Of a stretch of DNA of 64,000 nt, positions 1-7,923 are shown piece after piece. Position 1 is the first letter of the stretch. Each line of letters begins with the position of its first letter. The translations under genes and the position numbers were made by a program. The notes below the pieces were generated by a model. The model worked only from the letters and a program-made list of their open reading frames with translations. It made no database searches and was not told the origin of the DNA. This DNA is from Alphaproteobacteria bacterium (GTDB lineage Bacteria > Pseudomonadota > Alphaproteobacteria > Sphingomonadales > Sphingomonadaceae), in assembly GCA_018823325.1 (NCBI GenBank), contig JAHJIJ010000015.1, positions 310,001-374,000 on the forward strand, given 5' to 3'.

Positions 1-334
1 GAACACAAGGAATCGGCGTACGACCGGCGAGATACTCGTCGGCAAAGCGCTCCATCACGCTTTCCCGGAACCGACTTTCATAATCAAAGACATAATGCGC
101 AATGCCGAGCTTGTCCGCGACCGCCCTTGCATCGCGAACATCCTGCCCGGCACAGCAGCTTCCCGTGCGGCCGACGGCGGCACCATGATCGTAAAGCTGC
201 AGCGTAACGCCAATGGTTTCCGCGCCCGAACGCGCGGCTAACGCTGCAACGACGCTGGAATCCACGCCCCCCGACATAGCCACGACGATGCGCTTGCCTG
301 CAAGCGGCGCGGAAAGCTGAAAAAGTTGGTCCAT
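1..334 (-). CDS. mnmA: tRNA-specific 2-thiouridylase MnmA (N-terminal part, cut by window edge)
   Basis: This leftward gene runs off the left edge, so only about 111 N-terminal residues are visible. The protein begins [15 protein letters not shown] and then carries the PP-loop SGGVDSS at about residues 20-26, which binds ATP for tRNA adenylation. [13 protein letters not shown] at about residues 58-70 is typical of MnmA and contains the first catalytic-region cysteine. The enzyme makes the 2-thio group of the wobble uridine in Lys, Glu and Gln tRNAs, taking sulfur from a cysteine desulfurase relay. The start is the ATG whose complement lies at 332-334. The family match is strong. The catalytic second cysteine lies outside the window. 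Confidence 0.93.
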   Translation of the reverse strand, partial: MDQLFQLSAPLAGKRIVVAMSGGVDSSVVAALAARSGAETIGVTLQLYDHGAAVGRTGSCCAGQDVRDARAVADKLGIAHYVFDYESRFRESVMERFADEYLAGRTPIPCV

Positions 335-900
335 GAACCGCCATATAGGGGGATTGCCGTCCCACGGCCAGCACCGCCGAAAGTCCTCCATATGACACTG
401 ATGCGCAGCTCGCCTCAGTCCATGCACTGGTAACCTCGCCTAACAACCCGTCACCAGCGCCTTTACGAGCGCTTATCCTTTGGCTGCTACCACCGTGCCA
501 TGGACATAAGTGCCTCCCCCGATGATCAGGCTATGCCTGTCGCCCTGGCGAGCGGTCGCAGCACCCGGATTCCGGATCTGCGCCTGCTGCTAACGGTTCA
601 CGCCGCGCGCCAGGATACGACACCGACGGCCCGGGCCGTCCGCGAATCCGACCTGCCGGTCGTGCTTGCGGACGAGCCGTCAAGGCTGAGCCTGATCTTT
701 GCGTCGAACCGGCCGAATCCGTCCGCTCTGCAGCGGGCTTCGGGGTCATTCAACGCATCGGTGGCAGCACTTATGGCGGGGGGAAACAATGGTGAAGGCA
801 CCGTTCACTCTGGCGGTTAGTTGGAGGGAAAAGCTTTGGGGTCAACATCGTGAACAAGAAGACCGTGTCAGACCGATCCCCGTCGGTGAATGAGGAAAGA
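335..900. other. Intergenic stretch between mnmA and sciP, no convincing gene
   Basis: This 566-base stretch separates the divergent mnmA and sciP genes and should hold both promoters. A 106-codon open frame at 500-820 (+) has no Shine-Dalgarno sequence, no recognisable domain and an amino-acid mix like a chance GC-rich frame, so I do not call it. The sciP frame is also open upstream from 850, but the ribosome site favours the start at 901. I see no strong hairpin or repeat here. Confidence 0.5.
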
Positions 901-1200
901 ATGATCGAGAACCAGAAGATTCGCCCTGCTCAAGTTGTCGGCCCCCTTGGTGAACCGCTGACGCTCGAGTCATTGCCGCCGCCGTCCACAACCCGCTGGG
1001 TCGTACGGCGCAAGGCGGAAGTCGTGGCGGCCGTTAACGGCGGATTGCTGACGGTGGACGAAGCCTGCGCGCGTTACGATCTGACGCTCGAGGAATTCGC
1101 GAGCTGGCAGCGCGCGGTCGATCGCTCCGGCATGCCGGGCCTGCGCGTCACCCGCATTCAGCACTACAAATCGCTTTACGAGCGCCAGCAGCGCTTCTGA
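901..1200 (+). CDS. sciP: SciP-like CtrA inhibitor, DUF1153 family
   Basis: This 99-residue protein matches the strongly conserved alphaproteobacterial DUF1153/SciP family: PLGEPLTL, then LPPPSTTRWVVRRKAEVV, then the helix-turn-helix part VDEACARYDLTLEEF, ending GMPGLRVTRIQHYK. In Caulobacter, SciP binds the master cell-cycle regulator CtrA and also DNA, and blocks activation of CtrA targets in early cell-cycle stages. I chose the ATG at 901 because GAGGAAAG lies just upstream and homologues start near this point; a longer in-frame start at 850 lacks a ribosome site. It is monocistronic, followed by a hairpin terminator shared with the convergent DUF457 gene. Confidence 0.93.
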   Translation: MIENQKIRPAQVVGPLGEPLTLESLPPPSTTRWVVRRKAEVVAAVNGGLLTVDEACARYDLTLEEFASWQRAVDRSGMPGLRVTRIQHYKSLYERQQRF

Positions 1201-1250
1201 GGCAGCGAGCAACTGCGCAAGCCCGCTCCCACAGCTTGCGCACCGCGAAG

Positions 1251-1283
1251 AAAGGCCCGCCCGAGCGATCGGTGCGGGCCTTT
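1251..1283. terminator. Bidirectional hairpin terminator between sciP and DUF457 gene
   Basis: AAAGGCCCGC at 1251-1260 pairs perfectly with GCGGGCCTTT at 1274-1283 around a 13-base loop. It carries A's on one side and T's on the other, so it can serve both convergent genes. Confidence 0.8.
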
Positions 1284-1299
1284 CTGCATGTGACGCAGA

Positions 1300-1833
1300 T
1301 CAGAGCTCCGTCCGCAGCCGCCGCTGCCGGCGCCAGATGAATGCGCCTATCGAGACGAGCAAACCAGGCAGCCACAGCAACAGCAGTTCGGAGCGTACAG
1401 TCTCCAGCCCACGCTCGGAAAAGAAACGCGCGCCGATGGGCGATACGCGGATCGGTTGCCACTCGAGAAACAGCCGCTGGTGATCGAACGGCCAGAACAA
1501 CATCACGCCCTGCCCGCCATCCGTCAGCAAATCGAATAATGGATGGGAGACGGCGCAGATAAAAAGAAAGGCGAATGCCCCGAAACTGCGTACCGGCCGC
1601 CAGAGCAGCGCGATGGCCGCGGCGATCGCCCCCGCGAAGACCAGCGAATGGGTAAAACCCCGATGACCCCATTGGCTGCCGTAGCCGATACCGAGCGGAA
1701 AACCGATTACGTCGAGATCCGGCAGAACCGCGAGCGCCGCACCGGCGAAGGCCAGACCCGGCGAGACCCGGCTCCTGCCCAGCGTGGCGCCGGCAGCAAG
1801 CGGCAGGAAAGCATGGCTGAAAATCGTTGGCAT
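1300..1833 (-). CDS. YdjM-like membrane-bound metal-dependent hydrolase, DUF457 family
   Basis: This 177-residue integral membrane protein starts MPTIFSHAFLPLAAG. It has hydrophobic segments around residues 8-22, 28-45, 60-78, 85-100 and 150-168. Family features visible are an early histidine (SHAF), an acidic LPDLDVIGF, and the conserved HRGFTHS (about residues 58-64) followed by SHPLFDLLTDGG. These His and Asp residues are the putative metal ligands of the DUF457/YdjM family, whose E. coli member is LexA-regulated; the substrate is not known. The frame stays open 15 codons upstream, but the ATG at 1833 fits the family start. It is divergent from the ArsR operon. Confidence 0.8.
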   Translation of the reverse strand: MPTIFSHAFLPLAAGATLGRSRVSPGLAFAGAALAVLPDLDVIGFPLGIGYGSQWGHRGFTHSLVFAGAIAAAIALLWRPVRSFGAFAFLFICAVSHPLFDLLTDGGQGVMLFWPFDHQRLFLEWQPIRVSPIGARFFSERGLETVRSELLLLWLPGLLVSIGAFIWRRQRRLRTEL

Positions 1834-1869
1834 CGCGCCATATTGCTCAGCAGGGCGTCCGAAGCAATT

Positions 1870-1905
1870 CATTAGCATTGACTTATCAATTAGCCATTGC
1901 TAATG
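1870..1905. promoter_or_regulatory. Inverted repeat, probable ArsR-type operator
   Basis: CATTAGCATTG at 1870-1880 and CATTGCTAATG at 1895-1905 form an inverted repeat matching at 10 of 11 positions, with a 14-base AT-rich spacer. It ends 7 bases before the ArsR start codon and lies between the divergent DUF457 and ArsR genes. Placement and symmetry fit autoregulation by the ArsR-type repressor; binding itself is inferred. Confidence 0.6.
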
Positions 1906-1912
1906 ATTCGGC

Positions 1913-2245
1913 ATGCAGTCATCAACAGACATCGGCACCGTCATGCGCGCACTCGCCGACCCGACGCGCCGCTCGATCTTCGAGCGGATCACCGATGCGG
2001 GCGAGATCAGCGTGGCGGAGCTGACCCGCGAAAGCAGCGTAACCCAGGGCGCGATTTCGCAGCACCTCAAAACGCTGCGCCAGGCCGGTCTGGTCGCTGA
2101 GCGCCCCGAGGGACGGAAAGTCTTCTATCGGGCCAGCCCGGATGGCCTCGAGCCGCTGGTCGACTGGATGGCGCATTACGGCGTCTTCTGGCGCGAGAGC
2201 TTCCTCAATCTCCACGCCTTGTTGAAGGACATCGACGATGCATGA
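1913..2245 (+). CDS. ArsR-family winged-helix transcriptional regulator
   Basis: This 110-residue protein has the standard ArsR/SmtB fold: ALADPTRRSIFERI at the N-terminus, the recognition helix region SVTQGAISQHLKTLRQAGL at about residues 42-60, and the wing ERPEGRKVFYRA. I see no cysteine pair or His cluster typical of metal-sensing members. It belongs instead to the group that precedes AHSA1/SRPBCC genes. There is no good ribosome site and the ATG follows closely on the inverted repeat, so the mRNA may be leaderless or nearly so. It overlaps the next gene by 8 bases and should be co-transcribed with it. The ligand is unknown. Confidence 0.9.
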   Translation: MQSSTDIGTVMRALADPTRRSIFERITDAGEISVAELTRESSVTQGAISQHLKTLRQAGLVAERPEGRKVFYRASPDGLEPLVDWMAHYGVFWRESFLNLHALLKDIDDA

Positions 2246-2702
2246 CACCGCGCTGAAATTCGCCACGCAGGAAATCGTTCTGGAGGATGTCTTCCCTTAC
2301 CCTCCCGAAACAATCTGGCACGCACTGACCAGTGGCGCACTGATGGCGCGCTGGCTGATGCCGCCGACCGGCTTCGAGCCCGTTGTCGGCAATCGCTTCA
2401 CCTTCTCGACCACGCCCGCCGGGGAATGGGATGGCACCATCCGTTGCGAGGTGGTGGAGGTCGTTCCCCACGCGCGCTTCGCCTGGCGATGGTGCGGGGG
2501 GCATGAGGGCAACAGCGGCTATGGATCGTTGCTCGATACGCTCGTCACCTTCACGCTCGCGGCCGTCGACGGCGGCACCCGGCTGCGCCTCGTCCATTCC
2601 GGCTTCGTCACGCCGCGCAACGACTTTGCCTATCAGAACATGAGCAAGGGCTGGCCGAAGGTCGTCGGCGCACTCGGTTCTCTGGCCGGGGAGGAAGGCT
2701 GA
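2238..2702 (+). CDS. SRPBCC (AHSA1-like) domain protein, first of two
   Basis: This 154-residue single-domain protein of the START/Bet v1-like AHSA1 family shows VFPYPPETIWHALT near the start, an alternating beta-strand middle (GNRFTFS, GTIRCEVVEVVPHARFAWRW), and a C-terminal helix NMSKGWPKVVGALGSLAG. Such proteins enclose a hydrophobic ligand cavity; in ArsR-linked operons their ligand and role are mostly unknown. The start overlaps the ArsR gene by 8 bases, implying translational coupling. The next gene encodes a second protein of the same superfamily, perhaps a diverged duplicate or partner. Confidence 0.85.
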   Translation: MHDTALKFATQEIVLEDVFPYPPETIWHALTSGALMARWLMPPTGFEPVVGNRFTFSTTPAGEWDGTIRCEVVEVVPHARFAWRWCGGHEGNSGYGSLLDTLVTFTLAAVDGGTRLRLVHSGFVTPRNDFAYQNMSKGWPKVVGALGSLAGEEG

Positions 2703-3145
2703 TGCCGGATATCCTGCACAGGGTCGGCATCGTCGCACCCGCCGAAGCGGTATATGAGGCGCTGACCACGCTTGATGGCCTCGCCGGCTGGTGGACCGAC
2801 GAGGTCAGCGGCGACATGACGCCCGGCGGGATCATTCACTTCCAGTTCGGCGAGCGCGGTTTCTTCGACATGAAGGTGCGCGATCTGGCGCCGGGGCGCC
2901 GCGTGGCGTGGGAGGTCGTGGACGGACCGCCCGAATGGATCGGCACGACCGTCGACTGGCGACTGGTGCAGGAGGACGATTATTGCATCATCCTGTTCAC
3001 CCATGCCGGCTGGCGCGAGCCGGTTGAATTCATGCATCATTGCAGCACGAAATGGGCCGCGTTCCTGCTCAGCCTCAAGCAGATGATCGAGACCGGAACC
3101 GGCGCGCCCTATCCGCGTGATACCAAGATCGACAACTGGAACTGA
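2702..3145 (+). CDS. SRPBCC (AHSA1-like) domain protein, second of two
   Basis: This 147-residue SRPBCC protein begins MPDILHRVGIVAPAEAVYEALTT, continues GLAGWWTDEVSGDMTPGG and ends with the helix KWAAFLLSLKQMIETG. The pattern of GWW, then an Asp/Glu-rich strand set, then the terminal helix is typical of AHSA1-domain polyketide-cyclase-like proteins. Its ATG shares one base with the TGA of the previous gene, so the two are translationally coupled. The pair presumably acts on, or binds, a common ligand sensed by the upstream ArsR regulator. That link is inferred from gene order only. Confidence 0.85.
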   Translation: MPDILHRVGIVAPAEAVYEALTTLDGLAGWWTDEVSGDMTPGGIIHFQFGERGFFDMKVRDLAPGRRVAWEVVDGPPEWIGTTVDWRLVQEDDYCIILFTHAGWREPVEFMHHCSTKWAAFLLSLKQMIETGTGAPYPRDTKIDNWN

Positions 3146-3262
3146 GCGGGGCGGCAAGGGCCTGGGCGGCGTGGATGAATTCAGTTTTACGCCCGATGGC
3201 GGTTTTCGGGGTCTGCGTTTGAAAGTGGACGTTCCGGACACGATGACATTGCGGACGTTCCG

Positions 3263-3478
3263 TCAATGGCGAGTCGAACGTCTTCGCCACTCCTCCCCAA
3301 CATATCGCGGTAAGAAGTAAGCGCATCCAAGCAAGCTAACTCCCAGCACAGCCAAAAGAGTGTTGGTAGCTAGCTCGCTTTCAGAAATCGATTTGTGTGC
3401 AACGGTTGCCAGAGTGAGCAAGCACGCAAAGGCGGCAACTGAAATCACTGCACCATTTCGGATTTGTCGAAACTTCAT
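3263..3478 (-). CDS. Small two-helix membrane protein, unknown function
   Basis: This 71-residue leftward frame starts MKFRQIRNG and has two clear hydrophobic segments, roughly residues 9-27 and 34-53, ending with the basic tail EEWRRRSTRH, which suggests a two-pass inner membrane protein. The frame is open upstream to 3568 with another ATG at 3562; neither start has a good ribosome site, so the N-terminus is uncertain. Base composition here is clearly less GC-rich than in the neighbours. I recognise no family. The hydrophobic pattern is the main reason for calling it. Confidence 0.4.
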   Translation of the reverse strand: MKFRQIRNGAVISVAAFACLLTLATVAHKSISESELATNTLLAVLGVSLLGCAYFLPRYVGEEWRRRSTRH

Positions 3479-3807
3479 CGAGGCAGATATCGATGGCTTG
3501 GGATCTTTGGCAAGCGTTTCCGACAATGGGGGAATGGCAGCTAACCACAACTTTTCGGCCATTAACACCGCACGCTACCGCTCCTGAAACCGGTCGATCG
3601 GTCTGGCTGAACCGACGATGGCTTTCAGAGATCACATCAAAGCAAATGAACGACGGCTATGTTGGCGCTACCGAAAGTGGGTGAAGATCAACAGTTCGAT
3701 GAATTGCAGGCACCGTGATGCCGACGCCTTGACGCTCATTGACATTGCCTCGCCGCGAAGTGCAGATGCCGGTTCACAAATCGGCACTTTCCTGGGGGAG
3801 GAAATCC

Positions 3808-4527
3808 ATGAAGAAATATGTGCTCGCAGCGGGCTTTCCCGCGTTGATCTTTGCTGCATGTGTGCCGTTCACCTCTACCGCCCTCGCGAAGCAGCGCACG
3901 GTGATCGAGCAGCTCCCACCGGAGATCGTCGACAAGAACTATGTTGATCAGGTTGAGGTGATCGTTGCCGACACTGCGCGGGAGAAAATGGCGAAGCTGG
4001 AGGAGAAGGCCGCTGAGAAGCGCGCCGAGGCTAAGCTCGCCGCTTGGACGCAGGTGGCTGACAGCGCGGCTCCGCCTGCCGAGGAGTATGCGACTATCCC
4101 TTTTACCGCCATGATGCCCTTCGTCATGCGGGATGTGACGCGGAAATGGGGGCTGACACCCGAGCGCGGCGGCAGTGCTGTGAACCTGCGCATTACAATC
4201 GAGAACGTAAAGACTGCCAATGCAGGCATGGCGCTTCTCATAGGCTCGAGCGACGAACTGTCGGGCGAGGTGGTGGTACTTGATTCAGCTACCCAGCAGC
4301 AGATCGGCAATTTTTACGTTCAAGTCATTAATAGCCATGGCGGCATCGCGGGGCTAGCAATGCGCGGCGGAGGCATCCGTGAAAAGCTGGTGGAGGAATT
4401 TGCGCTGGAGAGCTCGCGAATTCTGACCGGTTCGACGAAGAAGGACTGGAAGAAGCGGGTGAAAGCTGACCGAAAAGCTGCGGAAGAAGAAGCGAAGTCG
4501 AGCAGCACGACTGTCTCGGCGATCTGA
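3808..4527 (+). CDS. Secreted protein of unknown function with coiled-coil-like segment
   Basis: This 239-residue protein has a signal peptide (MKKYVLAAGF, hydrophobic core, cleavage likely after STALA at about residue 27). A strongly charged helical stretch rich in Glu, Lys and Ala follows around residues 55-75 (EKMAKLEEKAAEKRAEAK). The middle VNLRITIENVKTANAG and LSGEVVVLDSATQQQIG resembles periplasmic or outer-membrane-associated proteins with a beta core. The C-terminus is Lys/Glu-rich. The start at 3808 is chosen because GGGGGAGG lies 6 bases upstream; the frame extends back to 3739. It is followed 4 bases later by another secreted protein gene, likely an operon. No family is named with confidence. 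Confidence 0.75.
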   Translation: MKKYVLAAGFPALIFAACVPFTSTALAKQRTVIEQLPPEIVDKNYVDQVEVIVADTAREKMAKLEEKAAEKRAEAKLAAWTQVADSAAPPAEEYATIPFTAMMPFVMRDVTRKWGLTPERGGSAVNLRITIENVKTANAGMALLIGSSDELSGEVVVLDSATQQQIGNFYVQVINSHGGIAGLAMRGGGIREKLVEEFALESSRILTGSTKKDWKKRVKADRKAAEEEAKSSSTTVSAI

Positions 4528-4531
4528 AGCG

Positions 4532-5140
4532 ATGAAGCTGCGCCTCAATCATTTCGGCCCGCTGCTCCTGGCCGGCACCCTTGCAGTAAGCGCAGCACCC
4601 GCCTTGGCCCGTACTGTCGAATATCTTGATGACCTAGCAGCGATCAGAGCCGCGGCGGATGACCAGGGCATTCAGGGGCCGTTCTCTGATCAGCCCGGGC
4701 CAGGCACGGTGCGGATTGCGCTTGAGACACCAAAGGCAGCCGACCATCGCGTTATCGTCGCTAGTGTCTATTGCCAAGCCTATGGCATCGACAATCCAGT
4801 TTCAACGCTACTGCAGGATCTGGTCAGGGCGTCGGCGCCTCTTGCGGAGGATACGCCTGCGCTTACTTTGCGCATCCTCTCCAGTTCAACGGTGCTGCGC
4901 TGCTTCGGCAAGTCCGACTTGGAGATCAAGTGCAAGAACCGGGTTCGCATCACCGCAGAGGCCAGCTTTCTGCAGGGCGACGGGAAGGCTGTCAAAATGC
5001 CACTAGTGGCACAGGTGGAGCGCGAGGGGCGCGTCGGAGGCTTCTGCGGCAATATCGCCCGCTATACCGGTATCGTCACACGAGAAGCAGGAATCGACTT
5101 GATACGCCAGGCTTTGAAAGTCTCGGCCGGTATCGTGTAG
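4532..5140 (+). CDS. Secreted protein of unknown function, partner of preceding gene
   Basis: This 202-residue protein has a clear signal peptide with probable cleavage after APALA near residue 26. The mature part is mixed alpha/beta and contains four cysteines (SVYCQAYG, LRCFG, IKCKNRV, GFCGNIA) that could form two disulfides in the periplasm. It starts 4 bases after the stop of the previous secreted-protein gene and probably shares its transcript. I recognise no family. Function unknown; the disulfide idea is inference. Confidence 0.7.
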   Translation: MKLRLNHFGPLLLAGTLAVSAAPALARTVEYLDDLAAIRAAADDQGIQGPFSDQPGPGTVRIALETPKAADHRVIVASVYCQAYGIDNPVSTLLQDLVRASAPLAEDTPALTLRILSSSTVLRCFGKSDLEIKCKNRVRITAEASFLQGDGKAVKMPLVAQVEREGRVGGFCGNIARYTGIVTREAGIDLIRQALKVSAGIV

Positions 5141-5362
5141 GCCAAGGCGACCACCCAATTGACTGGGAGAAAGCAAAAAACGTTCGCCCAGTCGAACTCT
5201 GAATGTGGGGGCGTTATCGGGTAGACTAAACCGCCCCGTGAACGACCGCTCGGGCGGCGGTTCCGGCCTTGCTTCCTCAGGCACGCGCATTGGCTGCTTA
5301 TCGCAATTACGGCATGCGAGCGGCCATCCCGGACACGAGAACATAGCTGCCATACACAACCA

Positions 5363-5492
5363 CCCGTTCGCCCTGAGCTTGTCGAAGCCTGTCCTGAGCG
5401 CCTGCCTTGCAGGCAGTCGAAGCGGGCTGTTCTTCTTCAACCCATGTTTCAAAGGAGAAGGACAGGGCTTCGACAAGCTCAGCCCGAACGGG
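5363..5492. repeat. Palindromic intergenic repeat, copy 1 (130 bp)
   Basis: Arms CCGTTCGCCCTGAGCTTGTC at 5364-5383 and its near-complement ending at 5492 (GACAGGGCTTCGACAAGCTC begins at 5461) make a long hairpin. The interior carries a nested short palindrome around CCTTGCAGG at 5404-5412. The same arms and the interior GGGCTGTTCTTCTT recur in copy 2 at 14742-14831. It lies in the 466-base gap between two convergent genes, where I see no gene. I recall this kind of element as widespread between sphingomonad genes. Confidence 0.8.
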
Positions 5493-5606
5493 GTGGGTAG
5501 GAGAAAGAACGCTCCCGCCAAAACATCTCAGTCACAGCGCTGGCATTTTGTACGACCCGATCGCGAACAACCAGGCAGACAGCAATGTGCCCCCGCCGCT
5601 CAGGCC

Positions 5607-6005
5607 TCAATAGCCCAGCGTCAGCCCGATCGACACATAGCGGTCGCCTACATTCCCCTTGATCGCGACCCTTGGGAGCAGCGGCATGGCGACGGTGCCG
5701 TAAACGCGCGGCTCCTCGCCGCTGATCCGGGCGCCCACGCCGATGCGCAGCGACATGGGGATCTGATAGGCTGCTTCCAGCCGCCCATAAGCCGCAGTGC
5801 CGCCATCGCGCAGATAGACGCCGGCACCCGGCGTGAGGCTGAACCCCGCGAAGTCGAGCGAATAGCCCGCGCCCAACTCGGCACCCCAGCGACCATTGGC
5901 GCGCGCGTAATTGCCTTCAGCGCCAAGTCCTTCGGCCTGCGCCGGGACGGCCAGACCCGCCAACACAAGCGCCGTGCCGGAAATCAAAGCGGTGCGGATG
6001 GTCAT
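5607..6005 (-). CDS. Secreted small beta-barrel-like outer membrane protein
   Basis: This 132-residue protein has a signal peptide MTIRTALISGTALVLAGL with cleavage likely after VPAQA. The mature part is a run of short alternating amphipathic strands (WGAELGAGYSLDF, FSLTPGAGVYLRDG, AYGRLEAAYQIPMSLRIGVG) ending in VSIGLTLGY. This is typical of small sphingomonad proteins annotated as outer membrane or porin-family proteins. The ATG at 6005 has GGAG upstream; the frame extends further back, but the signal peptide fixes the start. The barrel topology is inferred from strand pattern and the aromatic C-terminal residue. Confidence 0.7.
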   Translation of the reverse strand: MTIRTALISGTALVLAGLAVPAQAEGLGAEGNYARANGRWGAELGAGYSLDFAGFSLTPGAGVYLRDGGTAAYGRLEAAYQIPMSLRIGVGARISGEEPRVYGTVAMPLLPRVAIKGNVGDRYVSIGLTLGY

Positions 6006-6368
6006 GATGGGCAATCTCCGGAAGCGTGTCGTGCGCTCGGCTAGGGCCGGTACGGCAGGGCGGCAACTTTGCTGGGGACGAAGCGAGTCAGCCACGCGGC
6101 AGAAGGAGCCCGGCATCGAAGGGGCGCCGACTTTCGCCCGCCGTCATCATAGCCGGAAGAGGGCGAGCCACAGGCGCGGGCACCCTTTTGCCTTGAAACC
6201 GTAATCATAGCCGTTACGCCTTTCCCTTTCCGGAAGGCATATTGGAACAGGTGAGACGATGATCACGATGTGCCGTTTCCGGCAGGCGTTTTGCACTGCA
6301 CCCCCTGGGCAGGCGCGAGAAAGTGCCGACTGGACTGGAAACCGCGCCGTCGGCCAGAAGACCGGCCT

Positions 6369-7847
6369 ATGAGGGACAGCTACTGGCGCGCGGCCAAGGC
6401 GGCAAAAGCCAGCGTCATCGTGGATGCGGAGGACTATTTCCGCCTCGCGCGCCAAGCCATGATCCGTGCGCGCAAACGGATCATGCTCGTCGGCTGGGAT
6501 TTCGACGCACGGATCGAACTGGCGCATCAACAAGACGCCGCCGAAGAGGAGGTCGAGCCGACCACCATCGGCGATCTCATCTACTGGCTCGTCGAGAACA
6601 ATCCCGAACTCGAGGTCTATCTTCTGCGCTGGGATTTGGGCGCCATTGGCTCGCTCTTCCGCGGCAAGACCATTTTTACGGTCGCCAAATGGGCGGTCCA
6701 TCCGCGTATCCATGTGAAGCTGGATGCGCATCACCCGACCGGCGGCTCGCATCATCAGAAGATCGTCGTCATCGACGATTGCTTCGCCTTCTGCGGCGGC
6801 ATCGACATGACCGGCGACCGCTGGGACACGCGCGCCCATCGCGATGAGGAGCCCGAGCGGCACCGGCCCGGCAAAGGCCCCGCCTATATGCCCTGGCACG
6901 ATGCGACCACTGCCCTGCAGGGGCCTGTCGCAGCCGCACTCGGCAAGCATTCGCGCGACCGCTGGAAGCGCGCGACAGGGCAGACTTTGCCCGCCGTTCG
7001 CGCCAAGCACGATGTCTGGCCGGATACGCTGCCGGTCCAGTTCCACGATGTCGACGTCACTATCTCCCGCACCGCACCCAAGATGCCCGACCAGCGCGAG
7101 GTCAACGAGATCGAGCAACTCTACCTTGATCTGATCGGCCGTGCGAAACGATGGATCTATGCGGAAAGCCAGTATTTTGCCTCGCGCCGCATCGCCGAGG
7201 CCATCGCCCGGCGCCTCGATGAAGCCGACGGCCCGGAAATCGTGATTCTCAACCCCGACAGCGCGCAGGGCTGGCTCGAGCCGCTGGCCATGGACACGGC
7301 GCGCGCGCGCCTCGTCGCCGCGCTGCGGCACCGGGACAGGCATGGCCGCTTTCGCCTCTACCACCCCGTCACGCGCGACCGGGCGCCGATTTATGTGCAT
7401 GCCAAGGTGATGGTCGTGGACGACATGGTCCTGCGCGTCGGCTCATCGAACATGAACGCGCGTTCGCTGCGCCTCGATACCGAATGCGATGTGGCGATCG
7501 ACTGCGCGCGGCCCGGTAATGAGGAATGCGGCACAGCCATCGCGGAGGTCCGCAACGGACTGATCGCCGAGCATCTCGATACGGACGCCAAGCGTGTGGC
7601 GGACGTGCTGACCTCCACCGGATCGCTGATCGAAGCCATCGAAAGCCTGCGTTTCAAGGGCCGCAGGAATGCGAAGGACCGGCAGCGCTCGCTCGTACCT
7701 TATGAAGTGCCCGACCTCTCAAGCGTCGAGGAATGGCTGGCGGACAACCAGATACTCGATCCGGAAGGGCCGGACGACATGTTCGAAGCGCTCAGCAAGC
7801 GTGGCCTGCTGCGCCGCCTCTCCGGCTGGCGCCGCCGCAAGGGCTGA
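6369..7847 (+). CDS. Phospholipase D-family protein with two HKD motifs
   Basis: This roughly 492-residue protein has two catalytic HxKxxxxD motifs: HHQKIVVIDD with His about 129 and Lys about 131, and HAKVMVVDD with His about 344, the latter followed by the family GSSNMNARS. That makes it a complete phosphatidyltransferase or phospholipase of the PLD superfamily, which forms a phosphohistidine intermediate. The N-terminus has no signal peptide or clear membrane helices, unlike classical cardiolipin synthases, and the C-terminus is basic (RRLSGWRRRKG). The start at 6369 (MRDSYWRAAK) is chosen by homology of the N-terminal block; the frame is open from 6270 and the ribosome site is weak. The substrate cannot be told from sequence. 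Confidence 0.85.
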   Translation: MRDSYWRAAKAAKASVIVDAEDYFRLARQAMIRARKRIMLVGWDFDARIELAHQQDAAEEEVEPTTIGDLIYWLVENNPELEVYLLRWDLGAIGSLFRGKTIFTVAKWAVHPRIHVKLDAHHPTGGSHHQKIVVIDDCFAFCGGIDMTGDRWDTRAHRDEEPERHRPGKGPAYMPWHDATTALQGPVAAALGKHSRDRWKRATGQTLPAVRAKHDVWPDTLPVQFHDVDVTISRTAPKMPDQREVNEIEQLYLDLIGRAKRWIYAESQYFASRRIAEAIARRLDEADGPEIVILNPDSAQGWLEPLAMDTARARLVAALRHRDRHGRFRLYHPVTRDRAPIYVHAKVMVVDDMVLRVGSSNMNARSLRLDTECDVAIDCARPGNEECGTAIAEVRNGLIAEHLDTDAKRVADVLTSTGSLIEAIESLRFKGRRNAKDRQRSLVPYEVPDLSSVEEWLADNQILDPEGPDDMFEALSKRGLLRRLSGWRRRKG

Positions 7848-7923
7848 AACTCGGGCCGAATCCTCGCCTTATTGCATCCCGCCCGCCCCGCGAACGGGAC
7901 GGACGAGGCGCAAAGAGCCGTGA

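Noticed and set aside
500..820. 106-codon open frame on the plus strand upstream of sciP
   Set aside because: No ribosome site, no recognisable domain, and a composition typical of chance frames in GC-rich DNA.
7848..7923. GC-rich gap between the PLD-like gene and the hydrolase as a possible terminator
   Set aside because: I could not find a stable stem followed by T's on either strand.
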